Of a stretch of 64,000 nucleotides of DNA, positions 33,770-43,454 are shown one piece after another. The notes beneath the pieces were generated by a model, which searched no databases, was not told where the DNA came from, and saw only the letters and a list, made by a program, of their open reading frames with translations. Positions within the stretch are counted from its first letter, which is position 1. Every line of letters begins with the position of its first letter. A program made the translations under genes and the position numbers. Source of the stretch: DATFVA01 sp963800255 (lineage in GTDB: Bacteria > Bacteroidota > Ignavibacteria > Ignavibacteriales > Ignavibacteriaceae); the NCBI GenBank assembly GCA_963800255.1, contig CAWDAK010000027.1:24532-88531 (forward strand), given 5' to 3'.

Positions 33770-34780
33770 ATGCTGGCTGCCTTATTTACCGGCAATAAAA
33801 ATATTGTCGTAGGTGATTATTCACTCCCTGAACTTCAAAAAAACGAGCTGCTGATTAAAGTAGCCTGCTGCGGTGTATGCGGCACTGACAGGCACATCTA
33901 TGAAGGAAAAGCTCCCTCAAGTATTCCCGTGATACTTGGTCACGAACTCAGCGGAATAATTGCAGACTGCGGCGACAATGATCCAGGTTTCAGAATCGGC
34001 AGCCGGGTAGCAGTGAATCCTAATATCCATTGCGGATATTGTGACTACTGTAAAAGAGGAAAAGTACACTTTTGTGAAAATCACAAGGCTCTGGGAGTTA
34101 CGTTAAACGGCGGGTTTGCAGAATACACTATCGTTCCTAAAACCCAGGCATATCTGCTTCCTGATGATTTCGATCTTTCCATAGCTTCTTTTGCTGAACC
34201 TCTTTCCTGTTGTCTAAGGGGAATACAGCACGCCGATATAAAACCTGGAAATAAGGTAGTTATTATTGGCGGAGGAACGATCGGTTTGTTGATGGTTCAG
34301 CTTGCTAAAAATGCAGGTGCGTCTAATATAACACTTGTAGAACCTGATCCTTTAAAACGCATCACGGGGAAAGAACTGGGCGCTGATTTTACTTTCGATC
34401 CTTCCGAACCGGATCTTGGTTTGAAGATAAAAGAGAATCTGCCGTCGCAGACAGATGTAATTATAGAATGTGTAGGAAAGAGTGAAACAGTAGAGCATGC
34501 AGTTCAGCTGGCAGGGAGAGGTACTAAGATAGTTATATTCGGTCTGGCACCTTCAGATCACAATGTCACACTCAACCTGCAGTACTTATTCAGAAATGAA
34601 CTTATGATTTTAAATTCCTATCTGAATCCTTTTACCTTTGCCCCCGCTATTGACCTGCTTGTTGCAGGGAGGGTAAATGTCCGGAAACTTATATCGGGTA
34701 GAATAGCATTAAATGATATCAATAGCATTTTTCACAATAGTTCGAACAGCAGTATTAAACAACAAATAATTAATAATTAA
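33770..34780 (+). CDS. Zinc-dependent medium-chain alcohol/polyol dehydrogenase
   Basis: 336 residues. Catalytic zinc site: CGVCGTDRHIYEG and GHELSG. Structural zinc site: CGYCDYCKRGKVHFC. NAD fold: VIIGGGTIGLLMVQLAKNAGA with acidic EPD after beta-2, favouring NAD. Closest in pattern to sorbitol, threonine or galactitol dehydrogenases. It is placed between the LacI regulator and the secreted sugar-locus proteins, so it probably oxidises a sugar or polyol released by the locus. Confidence 0.88.
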   Translation: MLAALFTGNKNIVVGDYSLPELQKNELLIKVACCGVCGTDRHIYEGKAPSSIPVILGHELSGIIADCGDNDPGFRIGSRVAVNPNIHCGYCDYCKRGKVHFCENHKALGVTLNGGFAEYTIVPKTQAYLLPDDFDLSIASFAEPLSCCLRGIQHADIKPGNKVVIIGGGTIGLLMVQLAKNAGASNITLVEPDPLKRITGKELGADFTFDPSEPDLGLKIKENLPSQTDVIIECVGKSETVEHAVQLAGRGTKIVIFGLAPSDHNVTLNLQYLFRNELMILNSYLNPFTFAPAIDLLVAGRVNVRKLISGRIALNDINSIFHNSSNSSIKQQIINN

Positions 34781-34795
34781 TTCGCCGGAGGTGTT

Positions 34796-37354
34796 ATGAG
34801 TAGTATGAGTACGGTTTCAAAATGGTGGGTGGGTATTCTATCCATCATAATTTTTCAAATGGGTGCTTTTGCCCAGAGCGGTATAAACAGTATAGGCGGT
34901 TTCGAACAGAGTCTGCCTTCATACTGGAATATGGCTGCAGAACCATCAGGTGCAACATTAACCTGGGCCACTGATCAGTCACGTTCAATGGGTAAATCAC
35001 TTAAGATAGAGAAGACAGCAACCGCAGATTCCGCAATGTGGGAATCTGATAATATGGTTGACCTTTGGTCAGAGAGACATTTCGCCAATGTTGATATCAA
35101 CCTTGGTATGTACTATATGACTTCAGGCGTTAATACAAACCCTGCAAACGCTGACGAGAAGTGGTATGTATCCTATACATTCTACCGCGAAGATGGAAGC
35201 GTTATAGGAATGAAGAAATTCGAGCTTGATCAAAGTGTAGCAAGCACAAGCGGATGGGTAGCAGATACAACCGCTATAGGAGAAGTAATTCTTCCTGAAG
35301 ATGCATATAAAACAATCATCAGGTTCGTCGGCGGAAAGAACGCAACAGGAACAGTATGGGCAGATGATTTCATTTTTGTAGGAAGGAACGGAGGCTGGGC
35401 AGGACAGGACTGGAACACGGCTGTGGGCGTCCCAACAGGGTATTTCTACTGGCTGCCGCCAATAGGAGGAAATGACGGTGTGCTGAACCAGGGTTATGAA
35501 AATACAATGGTTACTGATGAGAATGCACACACCGGAAATTACTCTTTGAAATTCGATATACCAGTCGGATCTCATGATGGTTTCGTAAGTACAAGACGTT
35601 ATGCTCTTGATGATGCTCAGCCCGGAGACGTCTTAAGAATAAGCGTATGGATTAAAGGTGCTAACCTTGAGCCCGACTCTGCAATAGCAGTAGGCGATCC
35701 ATGGAGCATTTCCCTTACCGCAATTTATCATACAACTATAGATAACAACGAAGGCTGGGGACAATATGCAGCAAGTAATGATATTCCGCTGCAGTTCCCC
35801 TATGCAACAGAGTTCGACTGGAGAAAATTTTATGTTGATGTAACAATTCCGGATCCACCGGCAGGAGAAACCGCCAAATCAATATCCGTAAGATTGCACC
35901 CTCTTGGAAGATTTTCCGGGACAGTATGGATGGATGATCTTAACGTTGAAAAACTTGATCTCCCTGATATCAATGCAATCGGCAGTTTCGAACAAACTCT
36001 GCCTTCATATTGGAATAAGGCATCAGAACCGGCCAGTGCAATGTTAACCTGGGCCACTGATCAGTCACGTTCAATGGGTAAATCACTTAAAATAGAGAAG
36101 ACAGCAACCGCAGATTCCGCAATGTGGGAATCTGATAATATGGTTGACCTTTGGTCAGAGAGACATTTCGCCAATGTTGATATCAACCTTGGTATGTACT
36201 ATATGACTTCAGGCGTTAATACAAACCCTGCAAACGCTGACGAGAAGTGGTATGTATCCTATACATTCTACCGCGAAGATGGAAGCGTTATAGGAATGAA
36301 GAAATTCGAGCTTGATCAAAGTGTAGCAAGCACAAGCGGATGGGTAGCAGATACAACCGCTATAGGAGAAGTAATTCTTCCTGAAGATGCATATAAAACA
36401 ATCATCAGGTTCGTCGGCGGAAAGAACGCAACAGGAACAGTATGGGCGGATGATTTCATTTTTGTAGGAAGGAACGGAGGCTGGGCAGGACAGGACTGGA
36501 ACACAGCTGTCGGCGTCCCAACCGGCTGGTTCTACTGGCTGCCGCCAATTGGAGGAAATGACGGTGTACTTAATCAGGGTTATGAGAATACCGTTGTAAC
36601 AAATGAGTATGCTTATGATGGAGATTATTCACTGAAATTTGATATACCTGTTGGATCTCATGACGGATTCGTAAGTACGAAAAGATTTAGTTTGGGTGAT
36701 ATCCAGCCCGGTGATGCAATCAGGGTAAGTGTATGGGTTAAAGGTGCAAACCTGCAGCCCGATTCTGCAATTGCAGTGGGCGATCCATGGAGCATTTCCC
36801 TTACCGCAATCTATCATACTACTATAGATAATAACGAAGGCTGGGGACAATATGCAGCTAGCGATGATGTGCCTCTGCAGTTTCCGAATGCAACTGAGTT
36901 CGACTGGATGCAGTATCATGTTGATTTAATTGTTCCGGATCCTCCTTCAGGTGAGACAGCAAAAGCTATATCAGTAAGGCTGCATCCCCTTGGAAGATTC
37001 TCCGGTACAGCATGGATGGATCTGCTGGAAGTAACCAAAGTTCCTGTAGGTGTTACCGAAAAAGAATTTCAGCCTAATTCGTACAACTTATTCCAGAATT
37101 ATCCTAACCCGTTTAACCCGAGCACTATAATCAGTTACTCTATACCAAACGTATCGTTTGTAACTTTGAAGATATACGATGTTCTGGGTCGTGAGGTTAA
37201 AACACTGGTAAGCAACGAGCAGAATAACGGAATTCATAGTGTACAATGGAACGGCGACAATAACTATGGCGCAAAGGTATCCAGCGGTATTTATCTATAC
37301 AGGATTGAGGCAGGCAACTTCATTCAGACGAAGAAAATGCTCCTGATTAAATAA
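34796..37354 (+). CDS. Secreted protein with two ~362-residue repeats and T9SS sorting domain
   Basis: 852 residues. Signal peptide (ends GAFAQS), then two copies of a ~362-residue unit starting GGFEQSLPSYWN and GSFEQTLPSYWN, then a T9SS domain (FQNYPNPFNPST to KKMLLIK). Each unit appears to hold two beta-sandwich modules (KSLKIEKTATADSAMW and YSLKFDIPVGSHDGFVST) with VWADDFIFVG and VWMDDLNVEK endings typical of carbohydrate-binding-like modules. No catalytic residues are apparent, so it is likely a surface glycan-binding protein. A strong ribosome site (CCGGAGGTG) precedes the start. It is followed by a 15-bp hairpin. Confidence 0.85.
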   Translation: MSSMSTVSKWWVGILSIIIFQMGAFAQSGINSIGGFEQSLPSYWNMAAEPSGATLTWATDQSRSMGKSLKIEKTATADSAMWESDNMVDLWSERHFANVDINLGMYYMTSGVNTNPANADEKWYVSYTFYREDGSVIGMKKFELDQSVASTSGWVADTTAIGEVILPEDAYKTIIRFVGGKNATGTVWADDFIFVGRNGGWAGQDWNTAVGVPTGYFYWLPPIGGNDGVLNQGYENTMVTDENAHTGNYSLKFDIPVGSHDGFVSTRRYALDDAQPGDVLRISVWIKGANLEPDSAIAVGDPWSISLTAIYHTTIDNNEGWGQYAASNDIPLQFPYATEFDWRKFYVDVTIPDPPAGETAKSISVRLHPLGRFSGTVWMDDLNVEKLDLPDINAIGSFEQTLPSYWNKASEPASAMLTWATDQSRSMGKSLKIEKTATADSAMWESDNMVDLWSERHFANVDINLGMYYMTSGVNTNPANADEKWYVSYTFYREDGSVIGMKKFELDQSVASTSGWVADTTAIGEVILPEDAYKTIIRFVGGKNATGTVWADDFIFVGRNGGWAGQDWNTAVGVPTGWFYWLPPIGGNDGVLNQGYENTVVTNEYAYDGDYSLKFDIPVGSHDGFVSTKRFSLGDIQPGDAIRVSVWVKGANLQPDSAIAVGDPWSISLTAIYHTTIDNNEGWGQYAASDDVPLQFPNATEFDWMQYHVDLIVPDPPSGETAKAISVRLHPLGRFSGTAWMDLLEVTKVPVGVTEKEFQPNSYNLFQNYPNPFNPSTIISYSIPNVSFVTLKIYDVLGREVKTLVSNEQNNGIHSVQWNGDNNYGAKVSSGIYLYRIEAGNFIQTKKMLLIK
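34958..35400 (+). repeat. Direct nucleotide repeat, copy 1 (offset 1086 bp)
   Basis: This stretch is almost identical to 36044-36486. I count two single-base differences over about 440 bases, both synonymous, then rising divergence. Confidence 0.85.
36044..36486 (+). repeat. Direct nucleotide repeat, copy 2
   Basis: Second copy of the near-identical block within the same gene, 1086 bp (362 codons) downstream of copy 1. Confidence 0.85.
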
Positions 37355-37361
37355 GAAAACC

Positions 37362-37395
37362 GGTTAAGGGTGCTGAATCATCAGCACCCTTAACC
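37362..37395 (+). terminator. Strong hairpin between the duplicated protein and the TonB receptor
   Basis: 15-bp perfect stem GGTTAAGGGTGCTGA with a 4-base loop. Only a modest T-rich tail follows (ATTGTTTGC). It may terminate or attenuate transcription between the head and main part of the locus. Confidence 0.75.
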
Positions 37396-37450
37396 ATTGT
37401 TTGCTATTCAGTTAATTAATCTTTTTTTCAGGTAAACACAGGTGGATGTA

Positions 37451-40144
37451 ATGTTCACTAAGAATAATATTATAATATCCCTTATATGGGTCCTTGCTTT
37501 ATTCATTCTTTTGCCCGGCAACCTGCTGCATGCAGGAACCACAGGAAAAATATCAGGCAAAATAACGGATAAAAGCACAGGCGAAGTTCTGATAGGTGCC
37601 AATGTTTTAATCCTTGGTTCTTCGATGGGTTCATCCTCCGACATTGACGGCAATTACTTTATCTTAAATATTCCTCCCGGGGAATACCAGGTAAAAGCAT
37701 CAATGGTCGGTTATTCCTCAGTTACATACGATCACGTAAGGATTTCAGTTGATCAGACTACCAAAATAGATTTTGAACTCAGCCCTGAATCAATCGAACT
37801 TGAGAACGTTGTTGTTACGGCTGAGAAGCCTATAGTAAGGAAAGATCTTACTTCTACCGAACAGACAGTAAGCGGCGAAGATATATCAATGCTCCCTCTG
37901 GAGGATGTTGCGTCTGTTGTAAATCTTCAGGCCGGTGTTATTAATGGACATTTCAGAGGAGGCAGAAGTGACGAGGTAAGATACCTGATTGACGGTGTGC
38001 CGGTAAATGATGTATACTCCGGTCAGTCATCTTTGTCAGCAGAGGTTAACAGTATCCAGGAAGTGCAGGTGCTTGTAGGTACATTTAATGCCGAATACGG
38101 CGATGCACAATCAGGTGTTGTAAACCAGGTAACAAAAATAGCAGGAGATAAATTCACAGGAAATATTTCAGCTTACACCGGCGATTATGTAAGCTCTCAT
38201 AAAGGAATCTTTCCTAATATTAATCATATTAGTCCTAACGATGTATATAATCTTGAAGGCAACCTTAGCGGACCTATACCCGGAATAGGGGATCTTTTGA
38301 AATTCTTTATCTCCGGAAGATACGACAGGGATCAGGGTTATATCTACGGACAAAGGATATTTAATCCCCGGGATTCCTCTGATTTTTCTGCTAATAATCC
38401 TGCAGACTGGTATGTTGGTGCAACTGGTGACAAATCTTATGTGCCTATGAATTACAGCCATCGACTGTCACTGCAGGGTAAGCTGTCTGTAAATGTCGGC
38501 AGCGGGAGAGGAATCGTATTAACAGGCCTTTACCAGGATAACCAGTACAAAGATTACAACCATCTCTACAGGCTTAATCCTGACGGCGACTACACAAAAT
38601 TTCAGAAAAGTATGCTGGGGATAGCCAGTTATACTCTTTTATTAAGCAATTCAGCATTTATAGATTTTTCGGCTTCAGGACTGCGTGCAGAGTACAAGCA
38701 GTATGTTTATGCAAATCCCCTGGATCCGCGTTATGTTAATCCCGACAGAAAAAAAGATGTAAGCGGAAGCGCCTTTTATACCGGCGGTACAGAGAACTGG
38801 CATTTTAATCATACTACAACCAGTCTCACCGGTAAGATCGATTTTTCATGGCAGATTGATAATATCAACCAGGTCAAGTCGGGCGTTGAGTTTATCCGTC
38901 ATGATTTAAAGTACCAGGATTACCAGATTATAATAGATGCAACTTCAAACTTTAAACCAATGCTTCCCTCGCCGGGAGCTTTTAACTATAATACGTATCA
39001 TTCAAATCCCTACCAGGCTGCGTATTACATCCAGGATAAGATTGAGATTGATTACCTAATAGTGAATGCGGGAATAAGATTTGATTATTTTCAACCAGAT
39101 GGACAGTACCTTAAAAATCCCAATAAAATTAACGAACTTGATGAGCTTCAGCCACCTTTCCCGGATTCACTGATGGTAGATGCTTCGGCTAAATACCAGT
39201 TTAGTCCCAGGATAGGGATCTCATACCCGATTTCCGACCAGGGTGCCATACATATTTCGTATGGTCACTTTTTCCAGATACCGCCGTTTGAAAACCTTTA
39301 CCGCAATCCTAATTTCAGAATTCCCCTTACCGGCGATTTTCCTGAAAACATCGGTAATGTAATCGGCAACGCCGACCTAAAACCGCAGCAGACCATAATG
39401 TATGAAATAGGACTGCAGCAGGCTTTAACCAACGACATCGGGATGACGATAACGGGATACTATAAAGATATCAGGAACCTGCTGGGGACTGAAATATATA
39501 TTAAGAATGAATTCAGAAAATTCAGCAAGCTTGTGAACAGGGATTATGGTTCTGTTAAAGGAATTACCCTTTCACTTGAAAAAAGATTCGGTGCCGGAAT
39601 GGGTGCGGCAATAGATTATACCTTCCAGGTTGCAAAAGGAAGTGCATCTGATCCTAACACTGCTTTTAATAACGCGCAGGCTAACCCTCCCATTGAGGAA
39701 AACAAACAGCTGGTGCCGCTGGATTGGGACGGAAGACATACGTTAAGGTTCACGTTAACATTAGGCGTGCCCGGCGATTATATTGCCAGCTTTATTGGAA
39801 GACTGGGTTCGGGCCTGCCTTACACTCCGTCAATACAGAATCAAAGGACAGGACTTGAGAACAGCGATAATAAACCATCTTACTACGATGTAGATGTCTA
39901 CCTGACAAAATATATTGATATTGGAAGTCAGCAGCTTTCGGTCTTTGCAAAAGTTTATAACCTGTTTGATACACTGAATGAGAATGATGTCTTCGGAGAT
40001 ACCGGAAGGGCAGGGTATACTCTAGAGCTTACCAGGAATCAGGCACCTCCCAGAGGCGTTAATACCATCCAGGAATTTTTTACAAGACCCGATTTTTATT
40101 CTGCACCCAGGCAGGTTATCATCGGGGCTGAAGTATCATTTTAG
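37451..40144 (+). CDS. TonB-dependent outer membrane receptor with carboxypeptidase-regulatory-like N-terminus
   Basis: 897 residues from ATG 37451, preferred over a GTG at 37442 because AGGTGG ends 5 bases upstream. Signal peptide (~1-30, ends LLHAG). CarboxypepD_reg-like domain ~33-115 (GKISGKITDKSTGEVLIGANVLI). Plug ~120-230 with VTAEKPIVRKDLTSTEQTV and the plug signature YLIDGVPVNDVYSG. The rest is a 22-strand-type barrel ending in phenylalanine (IIGAEVSF). It imports a ligand across the outer membrane with TonB energy. It resembles SusC-type receptors in layout, but no SusD-like lipoprotein follows. Confidence 0.92.
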   Translation: MFTKNNIIISLIWVLALFILLPGNLLHAGTTGKISGKITDKSTGEVLIGANVLILGSSMGSSSDIDGNYFILNIPPGEYQVKASMVGYSSVTYDHVRISVDQTTKIDFELSPESIELENVVVTAEKPIVRKDLTSTEQTVSGEDISMLPLEDVASVVNLQAGVINGHFRGGRSDEVRYLIDGVPVNDVYSGQSSLSAEVNSIQEVQVLVGTFNAEYGDAQSGVVNQVTKIAGDKFTGNISAYTGDYVSSHKGIFPNINHISPNDVYNLEGNLSGPIPGIGDLLKFFISGRYDRDQGYIYGQRIFNPRDSSDFSANNPADWYVGATGDKSYVPMNYSHRLSLQGKLSVNVGSGRGIVLTGLYQDNQYKDYNHLYRLNPDGDYTKFQKSMLGIASYTLLLSNSAFIDFSASGLRAEYKQYVYANPLDPRYVNPDRKKDVSGSAFYTGGTENWHFNHTTTSLTGKIDFSWQIDNINQVKSGVEFIRHDLKYQDYQIIIDATSNFKPMLPSPGAFNYNTYHSNPYQAAYYIQDKIEIDYLIVNAGIRFDYFQPDGQYLKNPNKINELDELQPPFPDSLMVDASAKYQFSPRIGISYPISDQGAIHISYGHFFQIPPFENLYRNPNFRIPLTGDFPENIGNVIGNADLKPQQTIMYEIGLQQALTNDIGMTITGYYKDIRNLLGTEIYIKNEFRKFSKLVNRDYGSVKGITLSLEKRFGAGMGAAIDYTFQVAKGSASDPNTAFNNAQANPPIEENKQLVPLDWDGRHTLRFTLTLGVPGDYIASFIGRLGSGLPYTPSIQNQRTGLENSDNKPSYYDVDVYLTKYIDIGSQQLSVFAKVYNLFDTLNENDVFGDTGRAGYTLELTRNQAPPRGVNTIQEFFTRPDFYSAPRQVIIGAEVSF

Positions 40145-40166
40145 CCGATTTTTTATTGGAGTAAAA

Positions 40167-43100
40167 ATGTTATTAAAAAGAATTAATACCAGTTTTATAT
40201 TTCTTGCGGCAGCAGTTTTCCTGATCATTTCCTGCCCGGTCTTTGGTCAGAGGATTGTCGACAAAAATAAAGGTGACCATAACCAGACCAAAAAAGGGTT
40301 CATGGATGGAAACCTTGCTGCAACTGTTTATTATAATTTTGGTGAGATTGCGGACTGGGAAAACGAACCCAGCAGGAGCGGGGTCTGGCCCAAAGGAACA
40401 AATCATACTTATGTGGATGGAGTTGCTATAATAGTACAGGCTGAGGCTCAGGATCCTGCCGGAAATGTTATTCACCCGCTTGAATCGAATTATTATGAGT
40501 TTACCCGTTATGATCCCTCAACAGGTGTAACCTACGGCTGGTGGCCTCTACCGGGCTACTCAAGTCCCTTCAGCAGTTCCCCTGCAAGAAGCGATGTTGC
40601 TTCTACATGGCCTACAACCTGGCCCGACAGACCTGCTGACTGGAACAACAGCTGGAATGGATTTTTTGGAAAGGGAGTCTTCAATGCTGATGTTGAAACA
40701 TATTTTGTTTTCGATGATAATGAAGACCGTCAGTACCTTCTAGAACATAATTTCCATCCTGATGCCGATGATCCCTCGAGAGGAGGACTGGGTATGCAGG
40801 TAAGGGCAAGAGGATTTCAGTGGTCGCAGGTTCTCGCTGAAGATGCGATATTCTGGTATTATGAGATAACTAATATGGGGACTTATGATTATCAGAAAAC
40901 TTTATTTGCACAATATGTGGATTGGGGTATTGGCGGACATGATAACTCCTCCAATAACGCCGGTGATTATAACGAACTGCTTGATATCTCTTATGCATGG
41001 TCAACAGTACCGTTCGGAAGTCCCGGCAACTGGTCGCCTGTGGGTTACGCCGGCTACGCATTCCTTGAGAGTCCCGGTGTTCCTGATGATAATATAGATA
41101 ATGACCAGGACGGACCTACGGATGAAAAGAGAGACAACCTGCCGGTTAATTTTATCGAAACGCCCGACCAGGATCCATTCTTAAGAAACGCTTTTCAGGA
41201 CACTACGAGATTCGCTGCATTTTATGGTTATTCGTGGAGACCTCACTGGGATGCAGATGAAAATGCTAATTGGAGATCATTTTTTGATATAAATGAAAAT
41301 GGTGTCTGGGATGAGGGAGAGCTGCTTAGGGACGATGTAGGAACAGATGGACTTGGTCCCTACGATGAAGGCTATAACGGTCCCGACCCTGACGGTACGG
41401 AGGGCAATGGAAGACCTGACCAGGGAGAACCTAATTTTGGAGCACTCGACAAAGATGAGTCAGATCAGCTTGGTCTTACCGGCTTCGCAATTTACCCTGT
41501 TCACCAGTACGAACTTGATAATGATGAAGAGAACTGGGGAGTGCTTTCCGCTTTACCGTCACCGCACGGTCAGATTCTTGAAAACGTTAATCTGGCCAAT
41601 TATTTCTCAAGTTACCTGTTCAGCATGAACGGCCGCAACACCTATTCTACTATCACGGGACAAAGCGAGGAAGCCGGTGAAACCGAACGGTTTTCAATGT
41701 CTATGATTTTCGGAATAAACACCAGTGATATATTCCGCAGAAAGAAAACAGTTCAGCAGATCTATAATGCAAATTATCGTTTCGCCAAACCACCCGAGAA
41801 GCCCATTGTAACTGCGGTTCCCGGAGATCATAAGGTAACTTTATACTGGGACGACCGCGCTGAAAAGACTTTCGATGAGTTCTACCAGCGTATAAATTTT
41901 GAAGGCTACAGGGTATACCGTTCCACAGAACCTAATTTTCTTGAAGATAAAATAATTACCGATGCATACGGTAAGGCGATATACCGCCAGCCGATTGCAC
42001 AGTTTGACCTGGTTGACGGCGTAACAGGATTACATCCTATAGATGTAAACGGGGCAAAATTTTATCTTGGTGATGATTCCGGACTTAAACATTCCTTTAT
42101 TGATACTACCGTTCAAAACGGACAGACATACTATTATGCTGTTGCAGCATATGATAAAGGATTTGAGACCGTAACCATTGAAGGAAATTTTGAAGGTATT
42201 CCTCCTTCGGAAACGACCACAATTCTAAAGAAGGATATCAGCGGAAATATTACAACTGATATAAACACTGCAGTTGTTACCCCGAGGGCACCTGCCGCTG
42301 GCTATATCGCACCCGAGATACAATCATTCGAGGGAAGCGGCCCGGGCACCGGCAAGATTTCAATTTCTATCCTTAACCCTGATTCGATAAAGAATAATAA
42401 TACATACCGGCTGGAGTTTTACGATAATGTGCCATATCATAATTCCGCACATCCTAAATACTCCGTTATTAATGCCGTTACCGGGGATACACTGCTTAAC
42501 ATGAAGACTATAAAAGGTATAAATGAACAGACCCCGGTACTCGATGGCTATACCATTGATATTAAAAGTGATACCCTCGTAACAATTGATTTTGATAAAT
42601 CAGGCTGGGTTACCGGCAACAGCAACTATGTTGTTCAGCCCGGATTCGACTCACGATTTGCCTCAGCTTACTCGGGTAAGAAAATAAATTACCCTGCCGA
42701 TTATGAAATAACCTTTACAGAACCGGGACAGGGAGATTTGTCATTTCCTGCTACCGCGTTTAGTGATCCTATACAATCAAATATTGTTGTAAAGAACCTT
42801 ACCGAGGACAATGATCACTTTCAGTTCATTTTCAGAGATCAGAACAACGACGCACTTTTCAATGCAGGCGATGCAATATTCTTTGTATTCGGAGATTCAC
42901 TTGGTAAACCGGCTACGGGCTTTTCAAATCTACATGTCAGCTGGTCTGTTAGTCTGTTTAAGGATACTTCAATAGCTGAAGCAGATCAAAAACCGCCTCA
43001 GCCCGGTGATGTATATAAATTAGTTAATACGAAACCCTTCAGGGAAGGTGAGTTTTATGAGTTCAAAACTAAGGCACAGGGACTTGATAAATCTCAGGCG

Positions 43101-43421
43101 GCAAAAGACCTGGCTAATATTGCCGTAGTTCCTAATCCTTATGTCGGTGCTGCCTCCTGGGAGCCCTCAACCGTTGAAGTTGGAAGAGGTGAAAGAAGAA
43201 TATTTTTCATTCATCTCCCGCAGGAATGTACAATCAGGATCTATACCATAAGCGGAAAGCTTGTGAATACTATTGAGCATGCCGGCACAATCGCTGACGG
43301 ACAGGAAAGCTGGGACCTTGTATCAAAAGATGGAATGGACATTGCCTTTGGAGTTTATGTATTCCACATTGATGCACCCGGAATAGGAGAATACATTGGA
43401 AAGTTTGCTGTAATAAAATAA
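40167..43421 (+). CDS. Large secreted protein with FN3-like region and C-terminal sorting-like domain
   Basis: 1084 residues. Signal peptide (ends PVFGQ). The N-terminal half is of unknown fold, rich in Trp, Asp and Pro, with acidic calcium-binding-like segments (DDNIDNDQDGPTDE, FDINENGVWDEGE). An FN3-like stretch lies near residues 545-680 (PIVTAVPGDHKVTLYWDDRAE to GQTYYYAVAAYDKGFET). The C-terminus (VVPNPYVGAASW to IGKFAVIK) is a T9SS/FlgD-like domain of the non-NPFNP type. It is positioned between the TonB receptor and PorV-like genes. I infer an outer-surface partner of the receptor, perhaps in place of SusD, but this is unproven. Confidence 0.75.
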   Translation: MLLKRINTSFIFLAAAVFLIISCPVFGQRIVDKNKGDHNQTKKGFMDGNLAATVYYNFGEIADWENEPSRSGVWPKGTNHTYVDGVAIIVQAEAQDPAGNVIHPLESNYYEFTRYDPSTGVTYGWWPLPGYSSPFSSSPARSDVASTWPTTWPDRPADWNNSWNGFFGKGVFNADVETYFVFDDNEDRQYLLEHNFHPDADDPSRGGLGMQVRARGFQWSQVLAEDAIFWYYEITNMGTYDYQKTLFAQYVDWGIGGHDNSSNNAGDYNELLDISYAWSTVPFGSPGNWSPVGYAGYAFLESPGVPDDNIDNDQDGPTDEKRDNLPVNFIETPDQDPFLRNAFQDTTRFAAFYGYSWRPHWDADENANWRSFFDINENGVWDEGELLRDDVGTDGLGPYDEGYNGPDPDGTEGNGRPDQGEPNFGALDKDESDQLGLTGFAIYPVHQYELDNDEENWGVLSALPSPHGQILENVNLANYFSSYLFSMNGRNTYSTITGQSEEAGETERFSMSMIFGINTSDIFRRKKTVQQIYNANYRFAKPPEKPIVTAVPGDHKVTLYWDDRAEKTFDEFYQRINFEGYRVYRSTEPNFLEDKIITDAYGKAIYRQPIAQFDLVDGVTGLHPIDVNGAKFYLGDDSGLKHSFIDTTVQNGQTYYYAVAAYDKGFETVTIEGNFEGIPPSETTTILKKDISGNITTDINTAVVTPRAPAAGYIAPEIQSFEGSGPGTGKISISILNPDSIKNNNTYRLEFYDNVPYHNSAHPKYSVINAVTGDTLLNMKTIKGINEQTPVLDGYTIDIKSDTLVTIDFDKSGWVTGNSNYVVQPGFDSRFASAYSGKKINYPADYEITFTEPGQGDLSFPATAFSDPIQSNIVVKNLTEDNDHFQFIFRDQNNDALFNAGDAIFFVFGDSLGKPATGFSNLHVSWSVSLFKDTSIAEADQKPPQPGDVYKLVNTKPFREGEFYEFKTKAQGLDKSQAAKDLANIAVVPNPYVGAASWEPSTVEVGRGERRIFFIHLPQECTIRIYTISGKLVNTIEHAGTIADGQESWDLVSKDGMDIAFGVYVFHIDAPGIGEYIGKFAVIK

Positions 43422-43454
43422 TGAGATCTTTCAAATTTATTGCAAGAGGATGCT

